A stretch of DNA of 64,000 nucleotides, taken from the NCBI GenBank assembly GCA_050433985.1, contig JBNPWE010000008.1, positions 62,001-126,000 on the forward strand, read 5' to 3'. This DNA is from JACIYW01 sp014359745 (GTDB lineage: Bacteria > Pseudomonadota > Alphaproteobacteria > Rhodobacterales > Rhodobacteraceae). Below the pieces are notes generated by a model, which worked only from the letters and a program-made list of their open reading frames with translations, did no database searches and was not told where the DNA came from. Shown here piece by piece: positions 52,188 through 61,676 of the stretch. The position numbers were made by a program, and so were the translations under genes. The stretch's first letter is position 1; each line of letters starts with the position of its first letter.

Positions 52188-53471
52188 TCAGTTGCATCCG
52201 GGGGTAATCCCGGCCTCTTTGGCATAGGCCGCCGAATCCTCGGCAACCAGCGGCGCGATCACGTCCTGATCGGACTCCATGTACTCGGTGATCAGCCGAA
52301 AGGTCTTGGCCTTGGCATCCCACTGCGCGACGCCCGCACGACCATTGCCGCCATGGTTCTGGCATGTCACCTTGAACTCCGGCCCGAATTTCGGCATGCC
52401 AAGCGCGATCATCTTTTCCTCGGTCATTTCAAGGTTCTCCATCCCGTCGCGCAGCATCGCCGGGGTGATCGCCTTGGTCTTGTGGATCTCTTGCGCGGTT
52501 TTTGTCGCCTCGACGGCCAACATCGCCGCATAGAGGCCGCGGTTGTACAGTGTGGTGCCCAGCATATCGCCCGCCCCCGCCGCCTTGCCGGAATCGACGA
52601 CATATTTCTTCAGATCGGCATAAAGCGGATAATCCGACCCGAAGTTGTGAAAGGTCACCACCTTGTAGCCATCGGCCGCCTCACCCGAAGGCAAAAGGTC
52701 GGTCTCCGAACTCGACCACCAGCTACCGATGAAGTGATCCATCGGAAAGCGGATATTGATCGCCTCCTGAATGGCGATCTGGTTCATCACCCCCCAGCCC
52801 CACATGATCACATAATCGGGCCGCTCGCGGCGGATTTGCAGCCATTGCGATTTCTGCTCCTGCCCCGGATGGTCAACGGCCAGCAGCGTCAGATCATAGC
52901 CGTGCTTCTTGGCCAGCTCCTCCAGCGTGCGGATCGGTTCCTTGCCATAGGCAGAGTTGTGATAGACCAGAGTGATCTTCTTGCCCGAAATATCACCGCC
53001 ATTCAGATCCAGGATATGCTTGATCGCGACCGACGCGCCATCCCAATAGTTCGCCGGATAGTTGAACACCCAGCGAAACACTTCGCCGTTCTTGGCCGAG
53101 GTACGGCCATAGCCCAGCGTGTGCATCGGGATATTGTCCGCGGTCACTTTCGGGATCAGCTGATAGCTGATGCCGGTGCTCAGCGGTTGGTAAAGCAGCG
53201 CGCCGGAACCCTTGGTGGCCTCGTAACATTCCACCCCCTTTTCGGTGTTATAGCCGGTTTCGCATTCCACCAGCTTGACCTTTTCGCCGCCGATGCCACC
53301 ATCGCGCTCGTTCACCAGGGTGAAATAATCCTGATAACCATCGGCAAAGGGAACCCCCCCGGGGGCATAGGGCCCGGTGCGATAGCTGAGCGCGGTAAAG
53401 GTCAGATCGGCCATTGCAGGGGCCGCCGCCATCATGACGGCCGCCGCGGCAGTGATCAGTTTCAGGTTCAT
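52188..53471 (-). CDS. ABC transporter periplasmic receptor (LivK-like)
   Basis: A 427-aa protein with GGGAGGAAG before the ATG and a signal peptide cleaved after APAMA near residue 21. It has the type I periplasmic-binding fold of the leucine/urea-type receptors (NERDGGIGGEKVKLVE). Three cysteines (CETGY, CYEA, TPGC region) are present. The ligand is probably an aromatic or aliphatic acid rather than an amino acid, given the linked acyl-CoA synthetase; this is inferred. Confidence 0.88.
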   Translation of the reverse strand: MNLKLITAAAAVMMAAAPAMADLTFTALSYRTGPYAPGGVPFADGYQDYFTLVNERDGGIGGEKVKLVECETGYNTEKGVECYEATKGSGALLYQPLSTGISYQLIPKVTADNIPMHTLGYGRTSAKNGEVFRWVFNYPANYWDGASVAIKHILDLNGGDISGKKITLVYHNSAYGKEPIRTLEELAKKHGYDLTLLAVDHPGQEQKSQWLQIRRERPDYVIMWGWGVMNQIAIQEAINIRFPMDHFIGSWWSSSETDLLPSGEAADGYKVVTFHNFGSDYPLYADLKKYVVDSGKAAGAGDMLGTTLYNRGLYAAMLAVEATKTAQEIHKTKAITPAMLRDGMENLEMTEEKMIALGMPKFGPEFKVTCQNHGGNGRAGVAQWDAKAKTFRLITEYMESDQDVIAPLVAEDSAAYAKEAGITPGCN

Positions 53472-53529
53472 CGTGTCTTCCTCCCTTGGTTTTCAGAATG
53501 TTGAACGGGGCCACCCCCCGGCAATTGCC

Positions 53530-54606
53530 CTAATGCGGAAACGGCCACAGCCGCAGCTTTTCCTTCGCAACCCGCCAAAGCTGCGCCAGCCCGTGCGGCT
53601 CTGCGATCAGAAAGGTAATGATCAGCGCGCCCACGATCATCAGTTCCAGATGCGCGGCCAGATCGGTGGCCCAGCCAAAGCTGCCCACCAGCACGTTCTT
53701 CAACAGAACCGGCAGCAGCACCAGAAACGCCGCCCCGGCGAAACTGCCAAAGATCGATCCAAGCCCGCCGATGATCACCATGAACAGGACAAGGAAGGAT
53801 TTGTTGATGCCGAACGCCTCGCCCACCTCGACCGCCCCCAGATAGACCGAAAAAAACAGCGCCCCCGCGATGCCGATAAAGAAGGATGAAACAGCAAAGG
53901 CGGTCAGCTTGGCCTTCAGCGGATCAACCCCGATGATCTCGGCGGCAATATCCATATCGCGGATCGCCATCCATTTGCGCCCCGCCGCCCCCCGCGTCAG
54001 GTTGCGCGCGATGATCGCCGTGGCGGTCGTGAACACCAGACAGAACAGATAACTGGCCCAGGGGTAGGTTTGCGCCCCGGTCACCGCAATGCCGAACACC
54101 GTGCGTTCCGGCGATGATATCATACCCGTAGCGGAATAGTTGAAAAACCACGGCACCCGGTTGAACAGCCATACCAGAAAGAACTGCGCCGCCAGCGTCG
54201 CCACCGCCAGGTAAAACCCCTTGATCCGCAGGCTTGGCAGGCCAAAGATCACTCCGACAACCGCCGTGATCCCCCCCGCGATCAGCACATGAAAGAAGAT
54301 GTTGACCTCCGGAAACGCCGTCATCAGCTTGTAGACCGCATAGGCCCCCACCGCCATGAACCCGCCCGTGCCCAGGCTGAGCTGCCCGGTATAGCCCACC
54401 AGAATATTCAACCCGATCGCCGCGATCGCATAGATCAGGAACGGCATGAACACCGCGTTGACCCAGTAATCGTTGATCACGAACGGGATCGCCGCAAAGG
54501 CCACCACCAACACCGCATAATAGCGGTAGCGATCGGACCTGATCGGAAAGGTCTGGCTGTCCTCGACATAAGAGGTCTTGAAATCCCCCGCCTCACGATA
54601 GATCAC
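53530..54606 (-). CDS. ABC transporter permease (LivM-like)
   Basis: A 358-aa membrane protein. It starts at GTG 54606 with GGAGGGG five bases upstream; the longer frame has no site. About ten hydrophobic segments. The LivM signature GYTGQLSLGTGGFMAVGAY and the loop ALRxK-like GLPSLRIKGFYLAVATLAAQ are present. It pairs with the LivH-like permease at 54691. Confidence 0.9.
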   Translation of the reverse strand: MIYREAGDFKTSYVEDSQTFPIRSDRYRYYAVLVVAFAAIPFVINDYWVNAVFMPFLIYAIAAIGLNILVGYTGQLSLGTGGFMAVGAYAVYKLMTAFPEVNIFFHVLIAGGITAVVGVIFGLPSLRIKGFYLAVATLAAQFFLVWLFNRVPWFFNYSATGMISSPERTVFGIAVTGAQTYPWASYLFCLVFTTATAIIARNLTRGAAGRKWMAIRDMDIAAEIIGVDPLKAKLTAFAVSSFFIGIAGALFFSVYLGAVEVGEAFGINKSFLVLFMVIIGGLGSIFGSFAGAAFLVLLPVLLKNVLVGSFGWATDLAAHLELMIVGALIITFLIAEPHGLAQLWRVAKEKLRLWPFPH

Positions 54607-54690
54607 GCCCGCCCCTCCTGCCCTGCATGTTTCATCCTCTCGATCCAAATACTCTCTGCAACCCCGCCGCCCGCACGCCGCCCGATTGCC

Positions 54691-55677
54691 TCACACCCTC
54701 TCAATGATCTTCTCCCCGAACAGGCCCTGCGGCCGGAACACCAGGAATATCAGCGCCAGCACATAGGCGAACCAGTTCTCGGTCGCGCCCCCCACCAGCG
54801 GGCCGACCCCGAATTCAAACAGCTTCTCGCCGACCCCGATGATCAGCCCCCCGACAATGGCACCGGGGATCGAGGTAAACCCGCCCAACATCAGAACCGG
54901 CAGCGCCTTGAGCGCGATCAGGCTCAATGAAAACTGCACCCCCGATTTGGTGCCCCACATGATCCCGGCCACCAACGCCACGAACCCCGCGATCGACCAC
55001 ACCAGCACCCAGATGAAATTCAGCGATATCCCCACCGACAGCGCCGCCTGATGGTCGTCGGCCACCGCGCGCAGCGCCCGGCCCTGTTTGGAATACTGGT
55101 TGAAGATCATCAGACCCGCGACCAGAAGCGCCGCCACGATCGACGCCACGATATCCAGATTGTCGATAAAGAACCCATAGCCGGTCAGGTTGAACGTCAC
55201 CTCGTCCACCCATGTGTTCGACCCCTGCGGCAGACCCACATCAAGTTTCTTGATGTCAGACCCCCACATCACATCGCCAAACCCTTCCAGGAAATAGGCC
55301 AGCCCGATCGTCGCCATGAACAGGATGATCGGCGCCTGATTTACCAGATGCCGGAACACCAGTTGGTTGACCAGCCAGGCCAGCAGGATCATCACCGCCA
55401 TGGTCAGCAAAATCGCCGCCACCCCCGGCATCGTCCAGCCGAAGTTATGCAGCTCGGTGCCAAGGACCGAATTGATCAGATGCGAAAACGGCACCCGCCC
55501 CTCCATGACGCCCACCAGCGTCATCGCGGCGAAAAGCGCCATCACCCCCTGCGCGTAATTGAAGATCCCCGACGCCTTGTAGATCAGCACGAACCCCAAC
55601 GCGACCAGCGCGTAAAGCACCCCCGCCATCAGCCCGTTCAGCGTGACCTCGGCGGCATAAAGCAGTTGATCAGGCAT
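54691..55677 (-). CDS. ABC transporter permease (LivH-like)
   Basis: A 328-aa membrane protein. ATG 55677 has GGGGGGCGAG before it; ATG 55680 is adjacent. The LivH hallmarks are ALGFVLIYKASGIFNYAQG near residue 30 and GRALRAVADDHQAALSVGI in the EAA loop. It follows the LivG-like gene by 113 bases, which hold a repeated ATGTAC motif. Confidence 0.9.
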   Translation of the reverse strand: MPDQLLYAAEVTLNGLMAGVLYALVALGFVLIYKASGIFNYAQGVMALFAAMTLVGVMEGRVPFSHLINSVLGTELHNFGWTMPGVAAILLTMAVMILLAWLVNQLVFRHLVNQAPIILFMATIGLAYFLEGFGDVMWGSDIKKLDVGLPQGSNTWVDEVTFNLTGYGFFIDNLDIVASIVAALLVAGLMIFNQYSKQGRALRAVADDHQAALSVGISLNFIWVLVWSIAGFVALVAGIMWGTKSGVQFSLSLIALKALPVLMLGGFTSIPGAIVGGLIIGVGEKLFEFGVGPLVGGATENWFAYVLALIFLVFRPQGLFGEKIIERV

Positions 55678-55717
55678 CATCTCGCCCCCCCATGACCGGC
55701 GCGGCGGCGGCGCGCGG

Positions 55718-55762
55718 ATGTACATACGAAAGATGTACGCGATATGTACGCGAAATGTACGC
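55718..55762. repeat. Iterated ATGTAC motif in the livG-livH gap
   Basis: ATGTAC occurs at 55718, 55733, 55744 and 55755. The last three are spaced exactly 11 bases and share the longer core ATGTACGC. The first copy is part of the palindrome ATGTACAT. The array lies in untranslated sequence between two genes of one operon. Confidence 0.8.
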
Positions 55763-55790
55763 AGGGCAAAGGCGCGGTTTCATGCCCGGA

Positions 55791-56612
55791 TCAGTCATGC
55801 GCCACCCCCAGATAGGCGTCGATCACGTCCTGATTGCCGCGCACCTCGTCGGGGGTGCCATCGCCGATCTTGCGTCCGTAATCCATCACCACCACCCGGT
55901 CCGACAGATCCATCACCACCCCCATGTCATGTTCTATAAGCGCGATCGTGGTGCCGAATTCATCATTCACATCAAGGATAAAGCGGCTCATATCCTCTTT
56001 CTCCTCAACATTCATGCCCGCCATCGGCTCATCGAGCAGCAACAATCCGGGTTCCGCCGCCAGCGCGCGCGCCAGTTCGACCCGCTTTTTCAACCCATAC
56101 GGCAGGCGGGAAACCGGGGTTTTGCGGATATGCTGAATTTCCAGAAAGTCGATAATCTTTTCAACAACTTCCCGGTTTTTAATCTCTTCGTGTTCTGCCC
56201 GCCCCTTCCATATCGCCTGCGCCAGAAGCCCGGTTTTCATATGCGTCAGCCGCCCGGTCATGACGTTGTCAAGCACGCTCATCCCCTCAAACAGCGCGAT
56301 GTTCTGGAATGTGCGCGCGATCCCCTGACGGGCCACCTCATAGGGCTTCATCGGCGGGCGCTTTTCGCCGCGAAACCACACCTCGCCCTCTTGCGGCACA
56401 TAAAACCCGCTGATCACGTTCAGCATGCTCGACTTGCCCGCACCATTGGGTCCGATGATCGCGCGGATCTCGCCCTCGCGGATGTCGAAACTGATATCGG
56501 TGATCGCCTTCACCCCGCCAAACCGCAAGGTGATGTGTTTCATCTCCATCATCACGCCACCGATGGTGCGTCCATCAGCGGTCAGGGTGGCGCTTTCGCT
56601 TAGATCATTCAT
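55791..56612 (-). CDS. Branched-chain-amino-acid-type ABC transporter ATPase (LivG-like)
   Basis: A 273-aa ATPase whose ATG overlaps the acyl-CoA synthetase stop (ATGA). Walker A GPNGAGKSS is at residues 54-62. The signature segment reads RLPYGLKKRVELARAL, as is normal for LivG. Walker B is LLLLDEPMAGMN. This coupling strongly ties uptake to CoA activation. Confidence 0.91.
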   Translation of the reverse strand: MNDLSESATLTADGRTIGGVMMEMKHITLRFGGVKAITDISFDIREGEIRAIIGPNGAGKSSMLNVISGFYVPQEGEVWFRGEKRPPMKPYEVARQGIARTFQNIALFEGMSVLDNVMTGRLTHMKTGLLAQAIWKGRAEHEEIKNREVVEKIIDFLEIQHIRKTPVSRLPYGLKKRVELARALAAEPGLLLLDEPMAGMNVEEKEDMSRFILDVNDEFGTTIALIEHDMGVVMDLSDRVVVMDYGRKIGDGTPDEVRGNQDVIDAYLGVAHD

Positions 56613-58585
56613 GCGGCAACCGTCCGTTCTGCCGCGCCAACCGGCACGACCGCGGCATCCCTGATTTCCAGCGTGGCGCTGATTTCGCCCTTGCGCCCGT
56701 CTTCATAGGTGACCTCGGTCCGGGTAAAGATCGACGCCGACCCATCATAAAGGGCGTTAATCAGATCTTGATATTTTTCCTCTACGATACGTCGGCGCAC
56801 CTTGCGGGTGCGGGTCATCTCGCCGTCATCGGCGTCAAGTTCCTTGTGCAGGATCAGGAAACGATGCACCTGACTGCCCGACAGCATCGGATCATCGGCC
56901 AATGACTGGTTCACCTCTTCGATATGGCCCTGCACGGTGTCCAGCACCTTCGGGTGGCCGGCCAGTTCCTGATAGCTGGAATAGGCGATATTGTTGCGCT
57001 CGGCCCAGTTTCCAACCGCCGTCAGATCAATGTTGATAAAGGCCACGCAGCGGTCACGCCCATTGCCAAACACCACCGCCTCAAGGATATTTGGATAGAA
57101 TTTCAGTTTGTTTTCAATATACTTAGGCGCAAACAGGCTGCCATCGGCCATCTTTCCCACATCCTTGGCCCGGTCGATGATGCGCAGATGGCCGCTGCTC
57201 TCTTCGATGAAACCGGCATCGCCCGTGGCCACCCAGCCCTCGGCGTCCTTGGTGCTGGCGGTGCTTTCGGGGTTCTTGTAGTAATATTCGAACACGCCGG
57301 GACTGCGATAGAACACCTCGCCGCTGTCGGCGATGCGCAATTCCACCCCCGGCGAAGCAACCCCCACGGTATCCGACCGCACCTCTCCGTCGGGCTGTTG
57401 GGTGATGAACACGGTGGCTTCGGTCTGACCATAGAGCTGTTTCAGATTGATCCCCAAAGAGCGATAGAAATCAAATAGTTCCGGCCCGATCGCCTCGCCC
57501 GCCGTATAGCCCACGCGCACCCGGCTGAAGCCAAGCGTGTTCTTCAGCGGGCCATAGACCAGAATATCGCCAAGCCAGTATTTCATCCGATCCAGCAGCC
57601 CCACCGGCCTGCCGTCCAGAATCGCCGGGCCAACGCGTCGCGCCACCGCCATGAAGGTATGAAACAGCCATTTCTTGAACCGGCCGGCATCCTCCATCCG
57701 GATCATCACCGATGTCAGCTGGCTTTCGAACACCCGTGGCGGCGCGAAATAATAGGTTGGCCCGATCTCGCGCAGGTCGGTCATCATCGTCTCGGCGCTT
57801 TCGGGGCAATTGACGCAGAAACCGGCCCAATAGGCCTGCCCGATGGAAAAGATGAAATCCCCCACCCAGGCAATCGGCAGATAGGCCAGAACCTGTTCGC
57901 CGGGCGCCAGGTGATCGAATTCGGAAGAACTGCGCGCCGTTTCAATCACATTTCGGTGGCTCAGCACCACGCCCTTGGGTTTGCCGGTGGTGCCGGATGT
58001 GTACAGCATCACGCTGATGCTTTTTTCGGTCAGCGCATCGCGGCGCCGGGCAAGTTCGGCACCCAGACGGTCGGCGGCGGCATGGCCTTGTGCCTGCACA
58101 TCGGTGAACAGATGCAGGCGCGTGTGATCGTATTTGCGCAGGCCGCGCGGGTCCAGATAGATGATCTGCTCCAGATTGTGCAGCCCGGCCTGCACCTCTA
58201 TCACCTTGTCCACCTGTTCCTGATCTTCGGCGATCACGAATCGCGCGCCGCAATGATCCAGCACATAGGCCGTCTCGTCAGCCGCCGCGTCGTGATAAAG
58301 GGGCACCGGCACCGCCCCCAGCGATTGCGCGGCCACGATCGACCAGTAAAGATGCGGCCGGTTGGCGCCTATGATGGCGATGAAATCGCCCTCGCGCACA
58401 CCAAGCTCCAGCAGGCCAAGTGCAAGATTATCAATCTCTTTCCTGGTTTCTGCCCAGGTCCAGCTTTGCCAGATGCCGAACTCTTTTTCCCGATAGGCAG
58501 GCCTGTCGGCGTAAAGGGCCGCATTGCGTGCCAGAAGCGCCGGAATGGACCGCGTCTCACCAGACGTCGGTAACGACTGTGTCAA
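56609..58585 (-). CDS. AMP-forming long-chain-type acyl-CoA synthetase
   Basis: A 658-aa protein. The start is TTG at 58585 with GGGAGGAG six bases upstream. The P-loop YTSGTTGKPKG begins at residue 195; the later motif GWVATGDAGF and a C-terminal domain with ANL-type hinge (RAKDVGKMADG) are present. Length and insertions match FadD15/AAE-type long-chain synthetases, which are often first in a liv-type operon in this group of bacteria. It would activate the acid imported by the downstream ABC genes. Confidence 0.9.
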   Translation of the reverse strand: MTQSLPTSGETRSIPALLARNAALYADRPAYREKEFGIWQSWTWAETRKEIDNLALGLLELGVREGDFIAIIGANRPHLYWSIVAAQSLGAVPVPLYHDAAADETAYVLDHCGARFVIAEDQEQVDKVIEVQAGLHNLEQIIYLDPRGLRKYDHTRLHLFTDVQAQGHAAADRLGAELARRRDALTEKSISVMLYTSGTTGKPKGVVLSHRNVIETARSSSEFDHLAPGEQVLAYLPIAWVGDFIFSIGQAYWAGFCVNCPESAETMMTDLREIGPTYYFAPPRVFESQLTSVMIRMEDAGRFKKWLFHTFMAVARRVGPAILDGRPVGLLDRMKYWLGDILVYGPLKNTLGFSRVRVGYTAGEAIGPELFDFYRSLGINLKQLYGQTEATVFITQQPDGEVRSDTVGVASPGVELRIADSGEVFYRSPGVFEYYYKNPESTASTKDAEGWVATGDAGFIEESSGHLRIIDRAKDVGKMADGSLFAPKYIENKLKFYPNILEAVVFGNGRDRCVAFINIDLTAVGNWAERNNIAYSSYQELAGHPKVLDTVQGHIEEVNQSLADDPMLSGSQVHRFLILHKELDADDGEMTRTRKVRRRIVEEKYQDLINALYDGSASIFTRTEVTYEDGRKGEISATLEIRDAAVVPVGAAERTVAA

Positions 58586-59078
58586 ATCTTCTCCTCCCGA
58601 TCCCCGCGGATGCCCCGGTCTTGGGCCAGGTTCGCACCGTGCGGATGATTCCCTCGTTTCAGTCGTGCACGTCCGGGCGTGTACGTCAACGGTTTCCTGA
58701 ACATTTCCGCAATGTTGCGGAGTGTAACAGGCAGCCGGATCATGCAGGTTGGTCTTTGGCTGCCGTCACCTGATCGGGGCGAGGATGAACACAAGACAGA
58801 CCGATACCGCCGCGATGATGACCGATAACGACCCCCACCACGGGATCGCCGGGGTCTACATCCTGTCCACCGACGTGGCCAAGGAAACCTGGGCAAGCAC
58901 AGGAACATGACCCGGATCCCGGCACGAACTGCGGTAAAGGCGGCGCGGGCTATATCTTTGTGGGGGGATGTGGTCTGGGAATGACCGGGCTGGCCTGCGT
59001 CGGTTTCGCCCATGTTTGCGGGCGGATCATGTGCTACAGTCCCTTGTATCGCTGCTGCCGGGGCAAAGGGAAAACCGC
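58586..59078. other. 493-base divergent region upstream of the bd oxidase
   Basis: No firm gene. It must contain promoters for the liv operon (minus) and bd oxidase (plus). No FNR-type TTGAT-N4-ATCAA site is visible. A 41-codon frame with GGGGCGAGG before its ATG runs 58785-58910 on the plus strand and is unrecognised. The opposite strand there has a short hydrophobic frame without a start codon. Confidence 0.45.
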
Positions 59079-60476
59079 ATGGACATGCCTCTATCGGCCC
59101 TTGATCTGGCGCGGTTTCAGTTCGGGTTCACGATTTCCGCCCATATCATCTTTCCGGCCTTCACCATCGGGCTGGCAAGCTTTCTGGCGGTGCTGAACGG
59201 GCTTTGGCTGTGGTCGCGCGACGATGTGTATCTGCGGCTGTTCGATTACTGGAAAACCATCTTTGCCGTGGTGTTCGGCATGGGCGTCGTGTCGGGCATC
59301 GTGATGTCGTATCAGTTCGGCACCAACTGGTCGGTGTTTTCCGACAAGACCGGCCCGGTCATCGGCCCCCTGATGGGGTATGAGGTTCTGAGCGCGTTTT
59401 TCCTTGAGGCCGGGTTTCTGGGCATCATGCTGTTCGGGCGTGAAAAGGTGGGCGCGCGGTTGCATATGGCCGCAACCCTGATCGTGACGGTGGGCACCCT
59501 GATGTCGGCGTTCTGGATCCTCAGCGTCAACAGCTGGATGCAGACGCCGCAGGGTTACGGCGTGAATGATGTTGGGCAGTTCATTCCGTTGGATTGGTGG
59601 GCGATCATCTTCAACCCCTCGTTTCCGTACCGGCTGGTGCATATGGTGCTGGCGGCTTACCTGACCACGGCCTTCGTGGTGGGCGCGGTCGGCGCCTGGC
59701 ACCTGCTGCGCAGCCCCGACAGCCGGGGTGCGGCCATCATGTTTTCGATGGCGATGTGGATGGCGCTGATCGTGGCCCCGATCCAGATCGTCGCGGGCGA
59801 TCTGCACGGGCTGAACACGCTGGACTATCAGCCCGCCAAGATCGCCGCGATGGAGGGGCATTTTGAAGGCTATCCCGAAGGCCGCGTGCCGCTGATCCTG
59901 TTCGGCCTGCCCGATGATGCGGCGGGGGTGACGCGGTACAAGGTGGAACTGCCGCTGCTTGGATCGCTGATCCTGACCCATGACCTGACAACCCCGATCA
60001 AGGGGCTGAATGATTTCCCGCCCCAGATGCGGCCGAAATCGGCGCTGATCTTCTGGACGTTCCGCATCATGGTTGCCGTGGGCCTTGCCATGGTGGCGAT
60101 TGGTCTGTGGGCGGCCTGGGCACGGTGGCGCGGGCAGCTTTATGGCGCGCGCTGGCTGCACCGGGCGGCGGTGATGATGGGGCCGTCGGGGTTTCTGGCG
60201 GTGCTGTGCGGCTGGATCACCACCGAGGTGGGGCGACAGCCCTTTACCGTTTACGGAGTGCTGCGCACCGCCGACAGCGTGGCCCCCTTGCAGGCCCCGG
60301 CGGTGCAGGCATCGTTGGTGGCGTTCATCGTGGTCTATTTCCTCGTGTTCGGATCGGGCACCTTCTATGTGCTGCGGTTGATGGCCAAACGCCCCCGCGA
60401 AAGGGTGGATATCGACAGGATGGGGCCTGCCCGCGCCGCCGGTGTGCTGCGCCCGGCACCCGTGAAGGGGGAATGA
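59079..60476 (+). CDS. cydA: Cytochrome bd-type quinol oxidase subunit I (CioA-like)
   Basis: A 465-aa membrane protein; ATG 59079 follows AAAGGGA. Haem ligands and channel residues can be placed: His22, His188 and Met331, with Glu102 and Glu110 in YEVLSAFFLEAGF. The quinol site has GDLHG and Lys254/Glu259. The quinol loop is short and the GRQPFTVYGVLRTADSV segment is of the cyanide-insensitive type. It oxidises ubiquinol with oxygen at low oxygen or under stress. No oxygen-responsive site is visible upstream. Confidence 0.92.
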   Translation: MDMPLSALDLARFQFGFTISAHIIFPAFTIGLASFLAVLNGLWLWSRDDVYLRLFDYWKTIFAVVFGMGVVSGIVMSYQFGTNWSVFSDKTGPVIGPLMGYEVLSAFFLEAGFLGIMLFGREKVGARLHMAATLIVTVGTLMSAFWILSVNSWMQTPQGYGVNDVGQFIPLDWWAIIFNPSFPYRLVHMVLAAYLTTAFVVGAVGAWHLLRSPDSRGAAIMFSMAMWMALIVAPIQIVAGDLHGLNTLDYQPAKIAAMEGHFEGYPEGRVPLILFGLPDDAAGVTRYKVELPLLGSLILTHDLTTPIKGLNDFPPQMRPKSALIFWTFRIMVAVGLAMVAIGLWAAWARWRGQLYGARWLHRAAVMMGPSGFLAVLCGWITTEVGRQPFTVYGVLRTADSVAPLQAPAVQASLVAFIVVYFLVFGSGTFYVLRLMAKRPRERVDIDRMGPARAAGVLRPAPVKGE

Positions 60477-60479
60477 CGC

Positions 60480-61481
60480 ATGGTTGAGCTTTCGTTCATC
60501 TGGGCCGGGCTGATCGCCTTTGCCGTCTTTGCCTATGTGGCGCTGGACGGGTTCGATCTGGGCATCGGCATCCTGTTTCCGTTTCTGCGGGGCCGCGAGG
60601 AACGGCATCTGGCGATGAACACCATCGCCCCGGTCTGGGACGGCAACGAAACCTGGCTGGTGCTGGGCGGGGGCGGGTTGTTCGCGGTGTTCCCGCTGGC
60701 CTATGCCATCGTGATGCCCGCGCTTTATCCGCTGATCATCGCGATGTTGCTGGGGCTGGTCTTTCGCGGGGTGGCGTTTGAATTCGTGCATCGCACCCGC
60801 CGGATGCAGGGGTTCTGGGAATTCGGGTTCTGGGCCGGGTCGCTGGTCGCGGCCCTTGCGCAGGGCATGGCGCTTGGCGCGCTGGTGCAGGGCATCGCGG
60901 TTGAGGGGCGCGGCTATGCGGGCGGCAACTGGGACTGGCTGACACCCTTTTCGGGCCTGACGGCGCTGGCGCTGGTGGTGGGCTATGCCACGCTGGGGGC
61001 GACATGGCTGATCCTGAAAACCGAAGGCGAGATGATGGAGCGTGCGCGGCGCATGGCCCGCCCGCTGGGCGCCGCCCTTCTGGCGCTTACCGGCGCGGTC
61101 AGCCTGATTACCCCGTTCCTGCGGCCCGAATATCTGGATCGGTGGTTCGGCTGGCCTTCGGGCGCCTATTCATCGGTGGTGCCGCTCTTGGTGATCTGGG
61201 CGGCCTGGGCACTGTGGACGGGTCTGCGCGACGGCGACGCGCTGCGGCCGTTTCTGGCGACGGTGGCGATTTTCGCGCTAAGCTATGCCGGGCTTGGGAT
61301 CAGCTTTTATCCGCATATCGTGCCGCCGGGGCTGACCATCGCGGCGGCAGCGGCGCCCGACACATCGTTGCGGTTCCTGCTGATCGGGGCGGCGGTGCTG
61401 ATCCCGGTGATCCTGGCCTATACCGGCTATTCCTATTGGGTGTTCCGGGGAAAGGTGCGGCCTGGCGACGGTTACCACTGA
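60480..61481 (+). CDS. cydB: Cytochrome bd-type quinol oxidase subunit II (CioB-like)
   Basis: A 333-aa membrane protein with AGGGGGAA before the ATG and eight or nine hydrophobic segments. ALDGFDLGIGILFPFL and WDGNETWLVLGGGGLFAVFP are the CydB signatures. It follows subunit I by 3 bases and overlaps the DUF2474 start by one base (TGATG). Confidence 0.92.
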   Translation: MVELSFIWAGLIAFAVFAYVALDGFDLGIGILFPFLRGREERHLAMNTIAPVWDGNETWLVLGGGGLFAVFPLAYAIVMPALYPLIIAMLLGLVFRGVAFEFVHRTRRMQGFWEFGFWAGSLVAALAQGMALGALVQGIAVEGRGYAGGNWDWLTPFSGLTALALVVGYATLGATWLILKTEGEMMERARRMARPLGAALLALTGAVSLITPFLRPEYLDRWFGWPSGAYSSVVPLLVIWAAWALWTGLRDGDALRPFLATVAIFALSYAGLGISFYPHIVPPGLTIAAAAAPDTSLRFLLIGAAVLIPVILAYTGYSYWVFRGKVRPGDGYH

Positions 61482-61570
61482 TGCGCCGCTGGCTGTGGTT
61501 TGCGGCGCTCTATCTTGCGGGCGTTCTGGTGGTTGGGGCCGTGGCCGGGGTGTTGCGGCTGGTGATATGA
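61481..61570 (+). CDS. DUF2474-type bd oxidase accessory small protein
   Basis: A 29-aa, single-membrane-segment protein (MRRWLWFAALYLAGVLVVGA at its start) whose ATG overlaps the subunit II stop codon. Size, the two N-terminal arginines and the position directly after cydB match DUF2474 proteins, the presumed CydX-like small subunit of CioAB oxidases. It is too short for standard gene calling. Confidence 0.8.
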   Translation: MRRWLWFAALYLAGVLVVGAVAGVLRLVI

Positions 61571-61676
61571 TCAGTGCGGCGACGCCCGCGCCCGCGTTTG
61601 TGGCTGCAGTTGACGGGCATTCTTCGGAACGATACGAATGTCCGGACAAACCATCCAGTCGTACAGGAAGAGATCA

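Noticed and set aside
59091..60791. 566-codon minus-strand frame
   Set aside because: Antisense to cydA/cydB, whose haem ligands are all identifiable; very His/Gln/Arg-rich translation.
61616..61643. CATTC/GAATG inverted repeat before the MaoC gene at 61677
   Set aside because: Arms are only five bases with a 13-base spacer, unlike the GCATTC-N6-GAATGC site at 49870; probably chance.
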